A stretch of 64,000 nucleotides of DNA from positions 6,386,001 through 6,450,000 of the forward strand of contig NZ_CP009282.1 in the NCBI RefSeq assembly GCF_000758605.1, in the 5' to 3' direction. The stretch comes from Paenibacillus sp. FSL R5-0912. GTDB lineage: Bacteria > Bacillota > Bacilli > Paenibacillales > Paenibacillaceae. This document shows positions 8,449-17,869 of the stretch, one piece after another (within the stretch, counting starts at the first letter, position 1; each line of letters begins with the position of its first letter). The notes under the pieces were generated by a model. That model ran no database searches. It saw only the letters and a program-made list of their open reading frames with translations, and was not told where the DNA came from. The translations under genes and the position numbers were made by a program.

Positions 8449-9405
8449 TTAATACCCGCTGCGTGTAGGGAAAATCCGTTCGACCATCGTGCGGAATTCC
8501 TGCGCAAAGCCTTTAAGCGGATGCCCTGCACGGAATTCCTGCGCGTAATAATCTGCCCGCTCAACGAAATCGGGGTTGGCCGAGACATACACATTGTTAA
8601 GGTCTGTCTTCCCCTTTTTAACTTCTGCGGCGATTTTATCCTTCATGTCCTGGGTAAGCGTGTCTTTATCCGTAATCGCGGTTCCGTTACCCGGCGCCAC
8701 ATTGCGGATTCCAATGGTATTGCCCAGGCTTTCATCGATGTCGCGTTTCATTTGGCGTCCATCGACCATATTGCTGCGGGACATGATACCGTTGTTGCCG
8801 TTCCCCAGATAATTCTCCGGATCTGCAATGCCCGTACCACCTACAGTACCCGTACCTGTCATGCTTCCCGGAATTCCGGCAATAGAACCGCCTGTTCCTG
8901 TCATGCCCGGATTACCGGCTGCAGTTCCTCTACCGGTACGCATACTGTTATCCATTCCACCCATTCCGGCGCCTATCCCTGTTTCCAGTCCGCCTGCCGG
9001 TCTGCCCGTACCGCTCAGCATCCCGGATGTGCCGCTGCCGCCGGTACTGCCATAGCTGTACGACTGGATTCCCCGGGTATTCTTGGCATGGACTCCTCCG
9101 GACGCATCTTCCAGCATTACGGCTACATAGGCGCTTTTGCCTACCAGCATTACATTAGCTGAACGGACTTCCGGCATGGCCGCCACACGGTTCGCCAGTT
9201 CCTCGCTCATCTCCATACTGTCGAAGGAATTCGCACGCATTCCGTTCTGAGCAGCGTTGACGTGAATACGTCCGTCCGTCCCCCGTACATTTTTCGTTTC
9301 CACCGTATTGCCTGTTGCAGAGTTATTCGCACCGCATCCTGTAATACTCACCGCGCCCAGCAGCAGCGCAGCAGAAACCGTTAAACCGAATTTCGATCGT
9401 AACAT
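8449..9405 (-). CDS. YhcN/YlaJ-type sporulation lipoprotein
   Basis: A 318-residue lipoprotein with signal peptide and lipobox SITGC. The N- and C-terminal parts match the YhcN/YlaJ pattern (RVAAMPEVRSANVMLVGKS; a C-terminal segment with ADPDFVERAD-like spacing). A Gly/Thr/Met-rich low-complexity insert of about 110 residues separates them. Family members are forespore or spore-membrane lipoproteins linked to germination or spore maturation. The start at 9405 is chosen over 9423 because GGGGG lies eight bases upstream. The gene stands alone between two convergent or divergent neighbours. Confidence 0.75.
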   Translation of the reverse strand: MLRSKFGLTVSAALLLGAVSITGCGANNSATGNTVETKNVRGTDGRIHVNAAQNGMRANSFDSMEMSEELANRVAAMPEVRSANVMLVGKSAYVAVMLEDASGGVHAKNTRGIQSYSYGSTGGSGTSGMLSGTGRPAGGLETGIGAGMGGMDNSMRTGRGTAAGNPGMTGTGGSIAGIPGSMTGTGTVGGTGIADPENYLGNGNNGIMSRSNMVDGRQMKRDIDESLGNTIGIRNVAPGNGTAITDKDTLTQDMKDKIAAEVKKGKTDLNNVYVSANPDFVERADYYAQEFRAGHPLKGFAQEFRTMVERIFPTRSGY

Positions 9406-9592
9406 CCGTTCATCCCCCGTCATAGAAAGTTAAGTGCAGCGTAACAAGCTTTAGCATGGCCTCTGCCCTGCCAAGCTATCCTGAAAGGATTTGGCACATC
9501 GCTCTTTAACCGTCACGTGTAAGTGAAACTTGGCGTATCTTATAAACAGCAGACTGTGTTTCTCCGCAGGGTTAATGTCAGGAGGGGTAATC

Positions 9593-10663
9593 TTGAAGGT
9601 TTTATTCACGTTTTATGTACCAAGCGGCGGGGTAGAGACACTGAACAAGCTGCGGTGTGAGAATCTTCAGAAAAGCGGCATCGAATGCCATGTGCTCTAC
9701 CTCATGCCGGGATCCGGAAGCCACAACCAGGGGAACTTCCCGGTGTTTATCACATCAGAGGATGCAGGAATCAAAGCGGTGCTGGATACGCATAATTATG
9801 ATGCCATTATTGTAACCTCAGACTATTTACTGCTGGAACGTCTGCGCCGGCTGGGGTATGACCGTATTCTGATATATGAATCTCAGGGACTTGGCAAGCG
9901 CAGTGATGCGAGGAATCTGATTATTGATGCTGTACCTTTTCTCCGCTCCTACTGCAATGCCGTACTGATTCCCCCCACAGATCATTTACTGGAGCTGTTT
10001 ATCGAGATCTGTCCCTGGCTGCACCGGTATGTCATTCCCAACATTGTGGATGTGCAGTCCTTCCAGCATATCCCCGGTGAACCGCCCCGGGATCCGGTCA
10101 TCGCCTGGGTAGGGCGGCTGGAAACCAATAAAAACTGGAGTGAATATCTGAAGGTCGCCCATCAGATCCGGCTCCACAAGCCTGATCTTCATCTCTGGAT
10201 GTTCCACGATCCCGATCTCGCTGCAGATGACCAGAAGGAGCAATTTAACAGAGAGCTGCAATCCCTGGGTCTGAAAGGGCGCCTTAGTGTGTTCACAAAC
10301 ATTCCCAATCATATTATGCCGGTCTATTACTCATCTATCGCCGGTTCAGGAGGCTTCCTGCTGTCGAGCTCCATCACAGAAGGCTTTGGATATGCTGTAG
10401 CCGAGGCCATCTGCTGCACCTGCCCTGTACTCAGCACAGATTCTGACGGGGTCAGATCGTTCATTACCCATAACATTACAGGCAAATTCTATCCGATCGG
10501 CAATGTGGAAGCGGCTGTAAACGAAGGGCTGGAGCTGATGAACAACCTACCGCTGCGTGAAGCCATCCGCAGGCAGGGCCGGGAGCATATGGTATCCCGT
10601 TTTGGATTCGAACAGTATGCCCGATCCTTCCGTGAAATGTTGAATTCCTTCTCCATCTTCTGA
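9593..10663 (+). CDS. Glycosyltransferase family 4 (GT-B)
   Basis: A 356-residue GT4-type enzyme. The TTG start at 9593 is preferred because GGAGGGG (9581-9587) is five bases upstream; the frame is open further upstream but without a ribosome site. The N-terminal Rossmann half begins MKVLFTFYVPSGGVETLNKL. The donor-binding half contains VIAWVGRLETNKNW and the EX7E-type segment in ITEGFGYAVAEAI. Acceptor and sugar donor are unknown. It is the only plus-strand member of the adjacent glycan block and shares a terminator region with the convergent GT4 gene. Confidence 0.85.
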   Translation: MKVLFTFYVPSGGVETLNKLRCENLQKSGIECHVLYLMPGSGSHNQGNFPVFITSEDAGIKAVLDTHNYDAIIVTSDYLLLERLRRLGYDRILIYESQGLGKRSDARNLIIDAVPFLRSYCNAVLIPPTDHLLELFIEICPWLHRYVIPNIVDVQSFQHIPGEPPRDPVIAWVGRLETNKNWSEYLKVAHQIRLHKPDLHLWMFHDPDLAADDQKEQFNRELQSLGLKGRLSVFTNIPNHIMPVYYSSIAGSGGFLLSSSITEGFGYAVAEAICCTCPVLSTDSDGVRSFITHNITGKFYPIGNVEAAVNEGLELMNNLPLREAIRRQGREHMVSRFGFEQYARSFREMLNSFSIF

Positions 10664-10673
10664 AGGTAACGTG

Positions 10674-10722
10674 AAAAAGAACCCTCAACCCCGTACCGCT
10701 TCCGGGTTTTGAAGGTTCTTTT
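10674..10722. terminator. Bidirectional terminator between two convergent GT4 genes
   Basis: AAAAGAACCCTCAACCCCG and CGGGTTTTGAAGGTTCTTTT form an imperfect long stem between the convergent genes ending at 10663 and 10726. A-rich and T-rich flanks allow termination in both directions. Confidence 0.8.
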
Positions 10723-10725
10723 GGG

Positions 10726-11769
10726 TTATCCGCCCTGTTTAGATACAATCTCAAACAGCTCTGTCTGAAAGATCTGCATGCTTCTCTCCCAGGTGAAGCG
10801 CCCCGAGTCGAGCTCCCCTCTCGCGGACAGACGCTGACGGAGCTTTTTATTGTTAACAAGTGAAGAGACATCCTCGGCCAACCGGTTCTCGTAACGGTAC
10901 GACATCAGGCAGTTATGCCCGTGTACACAGTATTCGAGATTGCCCCCGGAATATACGGTGACCAGCGCGGCACCGCAGCGCATAGCTTCCAGCCCCGGCA
11001 ATGAGCCGGTGTCGTGGGTGCTGGAGCTGACAAATATGTCGCTCTCATTGTAATGATACGACAGCTCAGAATCATTGCCCGGAGTACGTATTTGAAACCG
11101 TCCATCCCCGAGCAGCGCCTGCAGCGTCTCTGAGGAAGCATATTCCGACGGGGGCGTAATAATATATATCTCCACTTCAGGATGTCGCTGTCTCACTATG
11201 TCCAGCTGCTGAAGCAGATAATCCTGTTCCCGGTGACTGGAGAACCCGCCCTCGGGACGGCGCATAATGGCCGAGACGACAATCTTGTTCCCGCCGCTGC
11301 CGCGTAAATGGGTATTTGTGAAAACAGGGCTTAGACCGATTGGAACAATTCTGCCCTTAATGCCATGATTAATCCGGATGATCTCCTGCTGCCAGCGCGA
11401 GAGTACAAGCAGGTTGCGGGTGATATTATAAGAGGCGAACGACAGATTGTTATTGGGTAAAAAAGTCGGCTCATAGCATAAGGCCAGCCGGATATGCAGC
11501 CCCTTGCCCTGTTCACTGGCCCGCTCTGCAACCGGCACCGTTGTATAGTAGTTGGAGATGATCACATCCCCGTATGGAAAATCATCTTCAGTCAGCATCG
11601 TTGCCGGTGCTGTAATAATGGGACATTTCATTTCATATTCCACAATGCCGTGACTGGGTATAAGCACAACCACCTCATGGCCGATTTCCGCCAGACGGTT
11701 GGCCAGCTCGGCCAGCATCCGTTGTGCACCGCCTCTGGACAACGTCAGAACCGGGAATGTCAGTCTCAT
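10726..11769 (-). CDS. Glycosyltransferase family 4 (GT-B)
   Basis: A 347-residue GT4-like enzyme beginning MRLTFPVLTLSRGGAQRMLA, with the Gly-rich N-terminal loop of the fold and a C-terminal segment SSSTHDTGSLPGLEAMRCG that resembles the donor-sugar site. It is the last gene of the minus-strand surface-glycan operon and overlaps the upstream GT2 gene by four bases (ATGA), indicating translational coupling. Substrates are unknown. Confidence 0.85.
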   Translation of the reverse strand: MRLTFPVLTLSRGGAQRMLAELANRLAEIGHEVVVLIPSHGIVEYEMKCPIITAPATMLTEDDFPYGDVIISNYYTTVPVAERASEQGKGLHIRLALCYEPTFLPNNNLSFASYNITRNLLVLSRWQQEIIRINHGIKGRIVPIGLSPVFTNTHLRGSGGNKIVVSAIMRRPEGGFSSHREQDYLLQQLDIVRQRHPEVEIYIITPPSEYASSETLQALLGDGRFQIRTPGNDSELSYHYNESDIFVSSSTHDTGSLPGLEAMRCGAALVTVYSGGNLEYCVHGHNCLMSYRYENRLAEDVSSLVNNKKLRQRLSARGELDSGRFTWERSMQIFQTELFEIVSKQGG

Positions 11770-12488
11770 TTCCCTCTCTCCTTTCTCAGCAGCTGCGTCA
11801 GAATGCCCTGATGTCTGCTCTGCACCAGAGCAATCTCCCGGTTCTGCGCTTCACTGTGTATGACAGAGCCCATTTCTTTGTGCACACGGTAATCCAGGAG
11901 CGGCTCCTCGATATAGGACCATTCATAATGCGGCAGGATACGCAGCCACAGATCATAATCCTGTGTATACAGGAATTTCTCGTTAAACCGTCCTACCTTA
12001 TTGAAAATCTCCATGTCGAGCAGAACCGAGCTGCCGTTTACCGGACAGCCCGACATCATGGTCTCAATGAGATCGCCCCTGTTACGAAACGGCTTGCTCG
12101 TGACTCCTGCGAACCGCTCTCCGAGCTCATTGATATAGTAATAGGCCGTATGGCTGAAGGAGGTTCCAGAGCTGCGGATGGCTTCCATTTGCCTTTTGAT
12201 TTTATCCGGGTGGAACAGGTCGTCAGCACTTAACCAGGCAAAATAAGCTCCGCTGGCCGCCTGGATTCCCATGTTGAGCGCCGAGGCAGTGCCGCCGTTG
12301 GTTTTGCGGATATACATTATATTGTCCTTGTAAACCTCAAGCTTCTCCAAATAGCGTGTAGAACCGTCATCGACAACGATCAGCTCAATGTCCGTGTAGC
12401 TCTGAGCCAGTACACTCTTCACCGCCAGATCCACATAAGGGCAATTGTAGAAGGGAATCACCACCGAAACCTTGGTTTTTGGAATCAT
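11766..12488 (-). CDS. Glycosyltransferase family 2 (GT-A)
   Basis: A 240-residue GT2 enzyme. The start at 12488 follows AAGGAGATGA and begins MIPKTKVSVVIPFYNCPYVD; the open frame extends to 12596 without signals. The GT-A nucleotide-binding motif VVDDGS and the SADD metal motif (WLSADDLFHPDKI) are intact. It is closely similar to the GT2 encoded at 13249-13968 (same IPFYNCPY and NGGTASALN motifs), so the two are recent paralogs flanking the methyltransferase gene. Donor and acceptor are unknown. Confidence 0.88.
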   Translation of the reverse strand: MIPKTKVSVVIPFYNCPYVDLAVKSVLAQSYTDIELIVVDDGSTRYLEKLEVYKDNIMYIRKTNGGTASALNMGIQAASGAYFAWLSADDLFHPDKIKRQMEAIRSSGTSFSHTAYYYINELGERFAGVTSKPFRNRGDLIETMMSGCPVNGSSVLLDMEIFNKVGRFNEKFLYTQDYDLWLRILPHYEWSYIEEPLLDYRVHKEMGSVIHSEAQNREIALVQSRHQGILTQLLRKERGK

Positions 12489-12513
12489 GTGCTCATCTCC
12501 TTCCCGATTCGTT

Positions 12514-13089
12514 TTATACTGTTTTGCAGGCCAGCAGAGCATCCAGCGGTGCGTGATTCTCGCCAAACGCTTCACGGAATGAAGGATTCTCCGCATGATG
12601 GTAGCCTTTCAGAACGGTTACAGCGTAGCCCAGCTTCAGGAAATCCTCAGGCTCCCAGCCGCTCCAGTGCTTCTGGTAAACCTCTCCGTGCAGGTTGAAA
12701 TGATCCGTTCCCTCCTGCGGGAAGAACCCCCGCGGCGTAAATACGACTACCCGGTTCGAAGCAATGATCTCCGCTTTCCGCAGCAGCTCCATGCCCTCTC
12801 TCATCGAGAAATGCTCCAGGGAATCAATCAGCGTGACCGCAGCGAATGTTCCCGGCAGAAACAGCTTATCAATATGGCTGGCATCGGCATGTACCGGAAT
12901 GATATGCGGGGACTTGTATTTGCGGTGCAGCAGATAAGGTCTGTGGATATCCAGCCCCAGCACAACAGCCGCCTCATATCGTTCCAGCAGCGTACCGGTA
13001 CCGCTGCCGATATCCAGGATACTCTCGGAGAATTTCAGCTGCTCCAGCAGGACCGGCAGAAAGTCTTTCACTTCTATTTCCCGGTACAT
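12514..13089 (-). CDS. Class I SAM-dependent methyltransferase
   Basis: A 191-residue methyltransferase with the SAM-binding motif ILDIGSGTGTLLERY (about residues 24-38), the acidic strand end in VLGLDIH, and motif ALIDSLEH-like TLIDSLEHF. It lies between two paralogous GT2 genes in a glycan operon, so sugar methylation is a reasonable guess. The ATG at 13089 follows AGGAGGG. A partial copy of a dispersed inverted-repeat element lies directly upstream of this ribosome site. Confidence 0.82.
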   Translation of the reverse strand: MYREIEVKDFLPVLLEQLKFSESILDIGSGTGTLLERYEAAVVLGLDIHRPYLLHRKYKSPHIIPVHADASHIDKLFLPGTFAAVTLIDSLEHFSMREGMELLRKAEIIASNRVVVFTPRGFFPQEGTDHFNLHGEVYQKHWSGWEPEDFLKLGYAVTVLKGYHHAENPSFREAFGENHAPLDALLACKTV

Positions 13090-13100
13090 ATGCTTTCCCT

Positions 13101-13190
13101 CCTAAAAGTTCTGTGAGCCCGGCTTCCTGTGAATTTGCTTCTAAGTGGAGAAACGGCTACGTCGTCCTTAATAGGCCGGTATCCGTTTCA
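13101..13190. repeat. Truncated dispersed repeats upstream of the methyltransferase gene
   Basis: Two fragments are joined here. AAAGTTCTGTGAGC (about 13103-13117) matches the start of the element at 20281 and 48478. AAGTGGAGAAACGGCT with CCGTTTCAATTC (about 13143-13190) resembles the hairpin repeat seen at 29817 and 50953. Confidence 0.5.
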
Positions 13191-13248
13191 ATTCACTTCC
13201 GGAGCATGGGCTTAATTCGTTGCACCCGCTTCTTTCTTCTACCCCTGC

Positions 13249-13968
13249 TTAACCGCCCATGGAAGCAATCAAGCGACTCAGCGGGGCATGATAGCGGGCA
13301 TTGGTCGCAGCGGCTTCAGCCATGACGACATCATAATGTTTGATCGTCCCCATACCGTCATGCCGGCGGTAAGCCGTTAATGACTGATTAAGCATGACCG
13401 GAGCGTAACCGTTCAGGATAGCCCGGTACCACAGATCGTAGTCATGGGTATACGGAAGACCTTCATTGAACAGGCCTATGTCTCCGAATATTTCCCGCTT
13501 GAACATCACGGTGCAGCCGTTGATGGGATTGCCCTGCAGGAAACAGCGCAAGTAGTCCAGCTGGTTATGAAACACAGCTGCTGCATTCAGCTGGGTCAGC
13601 TGCGAATCCCCGTTGATGAAGTTGAAATTGGTGTATGTGATCAGCAAACGGTTCTGCTCCATGAAAAGAACCTGGTTGTTGATCTTGTCACGATAGAACA
13701 TATCATCCGAGCTAAGCCACACCACATAATCCCCTGTAGAATGGGCAATACCGTGATTCAGTGCGGAGGCAGTACCACCATTGGCTTTGCCCAGGTAGTG
13801 AATATGCTGCAAATATGGGGTAATGCGCTCTGCATGCATGAATGATCCGTCATCAACCACGATAATCTCATAAGGCTGCCAGGATTGAGCCAAGGCGCTT
13901 TGCAGCGCCTGCTCAATATAAGGGCAATTATAAAAGGGAATGATTACCGATACTCTGGGCTTCATCAT
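13249..13968 (-). CDS. Glycosyltransferase family 2 (GT-A)
   Basis: A 239-residue GT2 enzyme beginning MMKPRVSVIIPFYNCPYIEQ. It has IIVVDDGS, ANGGTASALNHGIA and the metal-binding WLSSDDMFY segment. It overlaps the preceding SDR gene by four bases. It is a paralog of the enzyme at 11766-12488. It probably adds a sugar to the surface glycan made by this operon. Confidence 0.88.
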   Translation of the reverse strand: MMKPRVSVIIPFYNCPYIEQALQSALAQSWQPYEIIVVDDGSFMHAERITPYLQHIHYLGKANGGTASALNHGIAHSTGDYVVWLSSDDMFYRDKINNQVLFMEQNRLLITYTNFNFINGDSQLTQLNAAAVFHNQLDYLRCFLQGNPINGCTVMFKREIFGDIGLFNEGLPYTHDYDLWYRAILNGYAPVMLNQSLTAYRRHDGMGTIKHYDVVMAEAAATNARYHAPLSRLIASMGG

Positions 13969-14966
13969 ATTCTTCCTTCCTTGCCGGCCCTTGTATAGCC
14001 GATAATGTCCGCAAGTGACCGGTCCAGACCGATCCCCGGCTTCCAGCCGAGAACGGCAGCATTGTCCTCAGGTTCTTCCTGCAGTACTTCTCTATCAGCA
14101 GATGCAGAGGAAGGCTGCACTGGAACGGCAGATGCTGGGGAACCAGCAGCCTGACCTTCCTCTGCATGCTGCGGTCCCCAGTCCATCTCCACCGGAACCG
14201 CCGCATGAGCCAGCAGCTTCCCGGCAATCTCCCCAAGCTCCCGCTGCGCCCCGGAGTCGATCCGGTAGATCTTCCCGGTCTCTCCTTGATCCAGAATATA
14301 GCCATAAGCTCTAACGGCATCACGCACATCCAGAAAGTCGCGCAGGACATGCCGCGAGGACAGCCTGAATGCTGCAGGCCGGGCTTCCCCCTTAGCGGCC
14401 GCCTCTTCACTGCGCACAATATGCCGTGCCAGTAAGGAACAGAAGCCGGTGGACGGTCCGGGACCAATCAGATTGGAGGGCTCCGCCATCAGAACAGGCT
14501 GTTTGAACAGCGTCCCCCAGGCCAGCGACACCAGTTCCTCCAGCGTCTTGCTGAGACTGTAGGGATGTGGCGGACCTGCCGCGGAATCCGGTCTGTACTT
14601 AAGCCGGGAGCCGGCCACCAGGATACGGCTGGCCGGCTGGAAACGCAGCGCCTCAAGCAAATACAATGTAGCCATTACATTAGTCTCCATATAGAGCAGC
14701 GGGTCTTGCCAGGACTCCGGAACCGAGTTCTTGCCTGCCAGGTGCAGCACCTGATCCGGCATGACCTCTCCAATCATCCCGGCGACAGCCTTACGGTCGC
14801 CGAGATCACAGATATATTGCTGAACGCCTGCCGGGAAGACGGAAGCTTCCGCTGCGCTGCGGCGTACCACAGCGGTCACTTCAGCTCCCTCAGCCGCAAA
14901 ATAAGCCACGGCGTGCCTGCCGGTAAAGCCGGCGGCTCCGGTTATCAGCAGCCTCCGGCCCTTCAT
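13965..14966 (-). CDS. NAD(P)-dependent sugar epimerase/dehydratase (extended SDR)
   Basis: A 333-residue extended SDR. The cofactor loop TGAAGFTGRH is at about residues 9-18 and the catalytic YxxxK pair is in HPYSLSKTLEE. The overall pattern is closest to GDP-4-keto-6-deoxymannose reductase and related nucleotide-sugar enzymes. An Ala/Ser/Pro/Gln-rich insert of about 40 residues interrupts the C-terminal part. Four-base overlaps on both sides place it within the deoxysugar pathway operon. Exact reaction is not determined. Confidence 0.8.
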   Translation of the reverse strand: MKGRRLLITGAAGFTGRHAVAYFAAEGAEVTAVVRRSAAEASVFPAGVQQYICDLGDRKAVAGMIGEVMPDQVLHLAGKNSVPESWQDPLLYMETNVMATLYLLEALRFQPASRILVAGSRLKYRPDSAAGPPHPYSLSKTLEELVSLAWGTLFKQPVLMAEPSNLIGPGPSTGFCSLLARHIVRSEEAAAKGEARPAAFRLSSRHVLRDFLDVRDAVRAYGYILDQGETGKIYRIDSGAQRELGEIAGKLLAHAAVPVEMDWGPQHAEEGQAAGSPASAVPVQPSSASADREVLQEEPEDNAAVLGWKPGIGLDRSLADIIGYTRAGKEGRI

Positions 14967-15802
14967 GTCGGCATCTCTGAGCCGTGCATAAAGTCTGCGA
15001 GCTCCGCAAGCATCTCGGGATAAGACGGTAATTCGAAGTTCACGTCGCTCCTGGTGTTGACCAGCGTCCGGTCCTGAACATGTATCCGTTCGGGGATGAT
15101 CTCGACATCCTCCTTATGAAATGCAGACTGCATCATCTGCAGCAGTTCATATTTGCTCACCGGCCGGGGATGGGCCAGATGGATCAGCCCGGACAGATCA
15201 GCGTCCAGCAGGGAACTGATCACTTTGGCCAGCTCCAGTGTGGTGACTCCGTTCCACATCACACGTTCATAGCCGGTTACCCGGCCCTTCTGGGCCAGGA
15301 ACCATTCCATGAGCCCGATGCCGCCGGAGCGGATTTCGGGACCAATAATGGAGGTGCGGATCGTCAGGTGGCCGGGGTCACGCACTTCTCCAAGGCTTTT
15401 GGTGATGGCATAAACGGATGTGCCGTCAGTGGCATCCTCTTCCGTGTACCCGCCGCGTGTTCCTTCGAACACGCAGTCGGTACTGATGTGGATGAGCCGG
15501 GCATGGACGCTGTCCGCTGCCCGCCGCAGACGGTGGGGAAGGAATCCGTTGACATGGTAAGCGCCGATTACGTCACGTTCGGCGAATTGATTCAGTACAC
15601 CCATTGCATTAATCATGCAATGGGGAGAGACGATTTCGACCAGTTTCTCTACGCCGGCAATATCATCGGCATCCACATACAGCCCGCCAAGATCGTTCTT
15701 ATCCCGGGTTGTATGGAAGACGTGATGCTTGCCCTGGCGGCGGAAAAAATCCGCCAGCATGTGACCCGCCATACCGTTTCCGCCGAGGATAAGCAGCTTC
15801 AC
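14963..15802 (-). CDS. RmlD-like nucleotide-sugar 4-keto reductase
   Basis: A 279-residue SDR of the dTDP-4-dehydrorhamnose reductase type, starting MKLLILGGNGMAGHMLADFF. HISTDCVFEG and the YAITK catalytic motif are conserved. It sits directly after a CapE-like dehydratase and a WecB-like epimerase gene. That trio matches the known WbvB-WbvR-WbvD route from UDP-GlcNAc to UDP-L-QuiNAc, where the reductase is RmlD-like, better than the FucNAc route, which uses CapF. The product assignment is inference. Confidence 0.82.
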   Translation of the reverse strand: MKLLILGGNGMAGHMLADFFRRQGKHHVFHTTRDKNDLGGLYVDADDIAGVEKLVEIVSPHCMINAMGVLNQFAERDVIGAYHVNGFLPHRLRRAADSVHARLIHISTDCVFEGTRGGYTEEDATDGTSVYAITKSLGEVRDPGHLTIRTSIIGPEIRSGGIGLMEWFLAQKGRVTGYERVMWNGVTTLELAKVISSLLDADLSGLIHLAHPRPVSKYELLQMMQSAFHKEDVEIIPERIHVQDRTLVNTRSDVNFELPSYPEMLAELADFMHGSEMPT

Positions 15803-16785
15803 TTGAGGAACCCTCCCCGGATCAGAATGTCCTTGATCTCTGCCTGATCCATCAGATTGTTCTCCGAGCTGAAGCTGTTGAAGGACACATGCGGATATTT
15901 GCGGTAGTGCTCCTTCAGCTCCGGCATATCCAGAGTAGGAAGAATAACCAGATACTGCTCATCGTAGACAACGGTAGTTAAGCTCTCGAAATCACTCATG
16001 AGGATCTCATGGATTTTTTCCCCCGGGCGGATTCCAGCCTCGATCATACTGACATCTCTTCTGCCCGAAGCTTCGATTAGTACCTCCGCCAAATCCACAA
16101 TCCGGCAGGTTGGCATGGTCATGACGAAGATCTCGCCGCCGATGCTGACCTCAGAGGCTTTGAACAGCAGCGTGATGGCATCGCGCAGGGTGAAGAAGAA
16201 GCGGGTCATATTCATATCTGTGATCCGCACTTGTCCCTTGTCCTTGATCTGCTTCATGAATAAGTGAACGACACTGCCGTTCGTACCCAGAACATTGCCG
16301 CCGCGCACCGTTACAAAGCGGGTGCCTGAACCGATCAGGTTGGCGTATACGAACAGCTTCTCACCGATCGCTTTGGTCATGCCGTAGAAGTTCGACGGAT
16401 TCGCTGCTTTGTCGGTTGAGATGTAGATCGCTTTTTCCACATTATTGGCAATCGCTGCTTCGATTACATTCTGCGTGCCGACCACATTGGTCTTCAGCGC
16501 CTCGTACGGCTGGTCTTCACAGACAGGAACATGCTTGAGCGCCGCCAGATGGAACACATAATCCACTCCACGGCATGCAGCCACGAGGGCATCCTTGTCA
16601 CGGATATCGCCGATGACGAAGCTGAGGCGCTTATCCTCATATTCACGGCTCATGGCTACCTGTGCAGACTCGCTGCGGGAGAATACAATGATTTCTTTGG
16701 GATGCTGCGGCAGCAGTTGCCGGATAAGCTCATGCCCCCAGGAACCGGTACCGCCTGTGACCAGAATCCGTTTATTATTGAACAT
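15799..16785 (-). CDS. CapE/WbjB-like UDP-GlcNAc 4,6-dehydratase/epimerase
   Basis: A 328-residue extended SDR starting MFNNKRILVTGGTGSWGHEL. It has the polysaccharide-biosynthesis-protein signatures VFHLAALKHVPVCE, STDKAANP and NFYGMTKAIGEK. This family removes water from UDP-GlcNAc and inverts C5 to give a UDP-2-acetamido-2,6-dideoxy-4-keto sugar. ATG 16785 with GGAGGG upstream is preferred over TTG 16800. It overlaps the WecB-like gene by 11 bases and the RmlD-like gene by four. Confidence 0.9.
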   Translation of the reverse strand: MFNNKRILVTGGTGSWGHELIRQLLPQHPKEIIVFSRSESAQVAMSREYEDKRLSFVIGDIRDKDALVAACRGVDYVFHLAALKHVPVCEDQPYEALKTNVVGTQNVIEAAIANNVEKAIYISTDKAANPSNFYGMTKAIGEKLFVYANLIGSGTRFVTVRGGNVLGTNGSVVHLFMKQIKDKGQVRITDMNMTRFFFTLRDAITLLFKASEVSIGGEIFVMTMPTCRIVDLAEVLIEASGRRDVSMIEAGIRPGEKIHEILMSDFESLTTVVYDEQYLVILPTLDMPELKEHYRKYPHVSFNSFSSENNLMDQAEIKDILIRGGFLK

Positions 16786-17869
16786 GCAGGTTCCCTCCAA
16801 GCAGAAATTTAACTACTTTAACCGAGACATCGGGGGTCAGGTACCCTTCCGGCGCCTCCCAAGCAGGCTTAAGCGACGTCATCAGCCGGGTGCAGCGCAG
16901 AATGCTGTTGTGATCTATGCCGGACACTACATTACTTCCGCAATCGACCGTCTCCGGACGTTCTGTGGTCCGGCGGATGGTCACTGTCGGCACCCCCATC
17001 AGGCAGCATTCCTCTTGAACGGTGCCGCTGTCCGTAATGGCGCACAGCGCATAACGCTCCAGATGGACAAAATCAAAAAATCCGAAGGGCTCATGGAATT
17101 CCACCAGCGGGTTCATCGTCAGCGGGAACTGCTCCGTAAGCTTGGAGCGTGTACGGGGATGGATGCTGCAGATCAGGCGGAGTCCATAATGTTCAGCCAC
17201 AAGGTTAAGTCCCGACATAATATGGAGCAGGGATTCAGGATCATCGACATTCTCGGCCCGGTGGGCAGTCACCAGCAAATACCGGCCTGCTTCAAGGTTC
17301 AGCCGGGATAAAATATCACTGGACCCGATTTGCTCCTCATAATGCGTAATCACCTCATGGATCGGATTGCCGGTTAACACGATACGCTGGCTGGGAAATC
17401 CTTCGCTGAGCAGATGTCTTTTACTCTGCTGGGTATAAGGCATATTTATGGTCGAGACGGCATCTATGACACGGCGGTTTTTCTCCTCCGGCACTTTCAA
17501 ATCGTAGCAGCGGTTGCCTGCTTCCATGTGTACGACAGGAATACCCATCCGCTCGGCAAGGATTGCACACAGTGCACTGTTGGTATCGCCGAGCAGCAGA
17601 ATCCGGTCCGGCTTCTCCTGAAGCAGGATACTCTCCAGGCTCCCGAACATGGCGGCCAGCTGGCCCCCGAGTCCGGCCTGCTTATCCTGCAGCACATAGT
17701 CCGGTGCGCGGAGTCCCAGCTCGGCGAAGAAAATCCCGCTGAGGCTGGCCGTGAAATTCTGTCCCGTATGCACCAGCAGATGCCGCTCCGCATGCTCATC
17801 GAGCAGCGGAATGATGACGCTGAGGCGGATGATCTCGGGCCGTGTGCCCAAAATCGTCATGATCTTCAT
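16775..17869 (-). CDS. WecB/CapG-like UDP-GlcNAc-type 2-epimerase
   Basis: A 364-residue GT-B-fold 2-epimerase starting MKIMTILGTRPEIIRLSVII. The motifs HTGQNF, GDTNSAL, HMEAGNR and TDSGTVQEECCLMGVP are all present. In the CapEFG and WbvBRD pathways this enzyme inverts C2 of the deoxysugar. Its ATG overlaps, in ATGA form, the stop of the upstream repeat-containing frame. AAAGGGGAGTGA lies just upstream. Confidence 0.9.
   Translation of the reverse strand: MKIMTILGTRPEIIRLSVIIPLLDEHAERHLLVHTGQNFTASLSGIFFAELGLRAPDYVLQDKQAGLGGQLAAMFGSLESILLQEKPDRILLLGDTNSALCAILAERMGIPVVHMEAGNRCYDLKVPEEKNRRVIDAVSTINMPYTQQSKRHLLSEGFPSQRIVLTGNPIHEVITHYEEQIGSSDILSRLNLEAGRYLLVTAHRAENVDDPESLLHIMSGLNLVAEHYGLRLICSIHPRTRSKLTEQFPLTMNPLVEFHEPFGFFDFVHLERYALCAITDSGTVQEECCLMGVPTVTIRRTTERPETVDCGSNVVSGIDHNSILRCTRLMTSLKPAWEAPEGYLTPDVSVKVVKFLLGGNLHVQ

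Noticed and set aside
9469..9495. Hairpin TGCCAA...TTGGCA as a terminator or riboswitch
   Set aside because: It has no T-run and does not match a riboswitch family I know.
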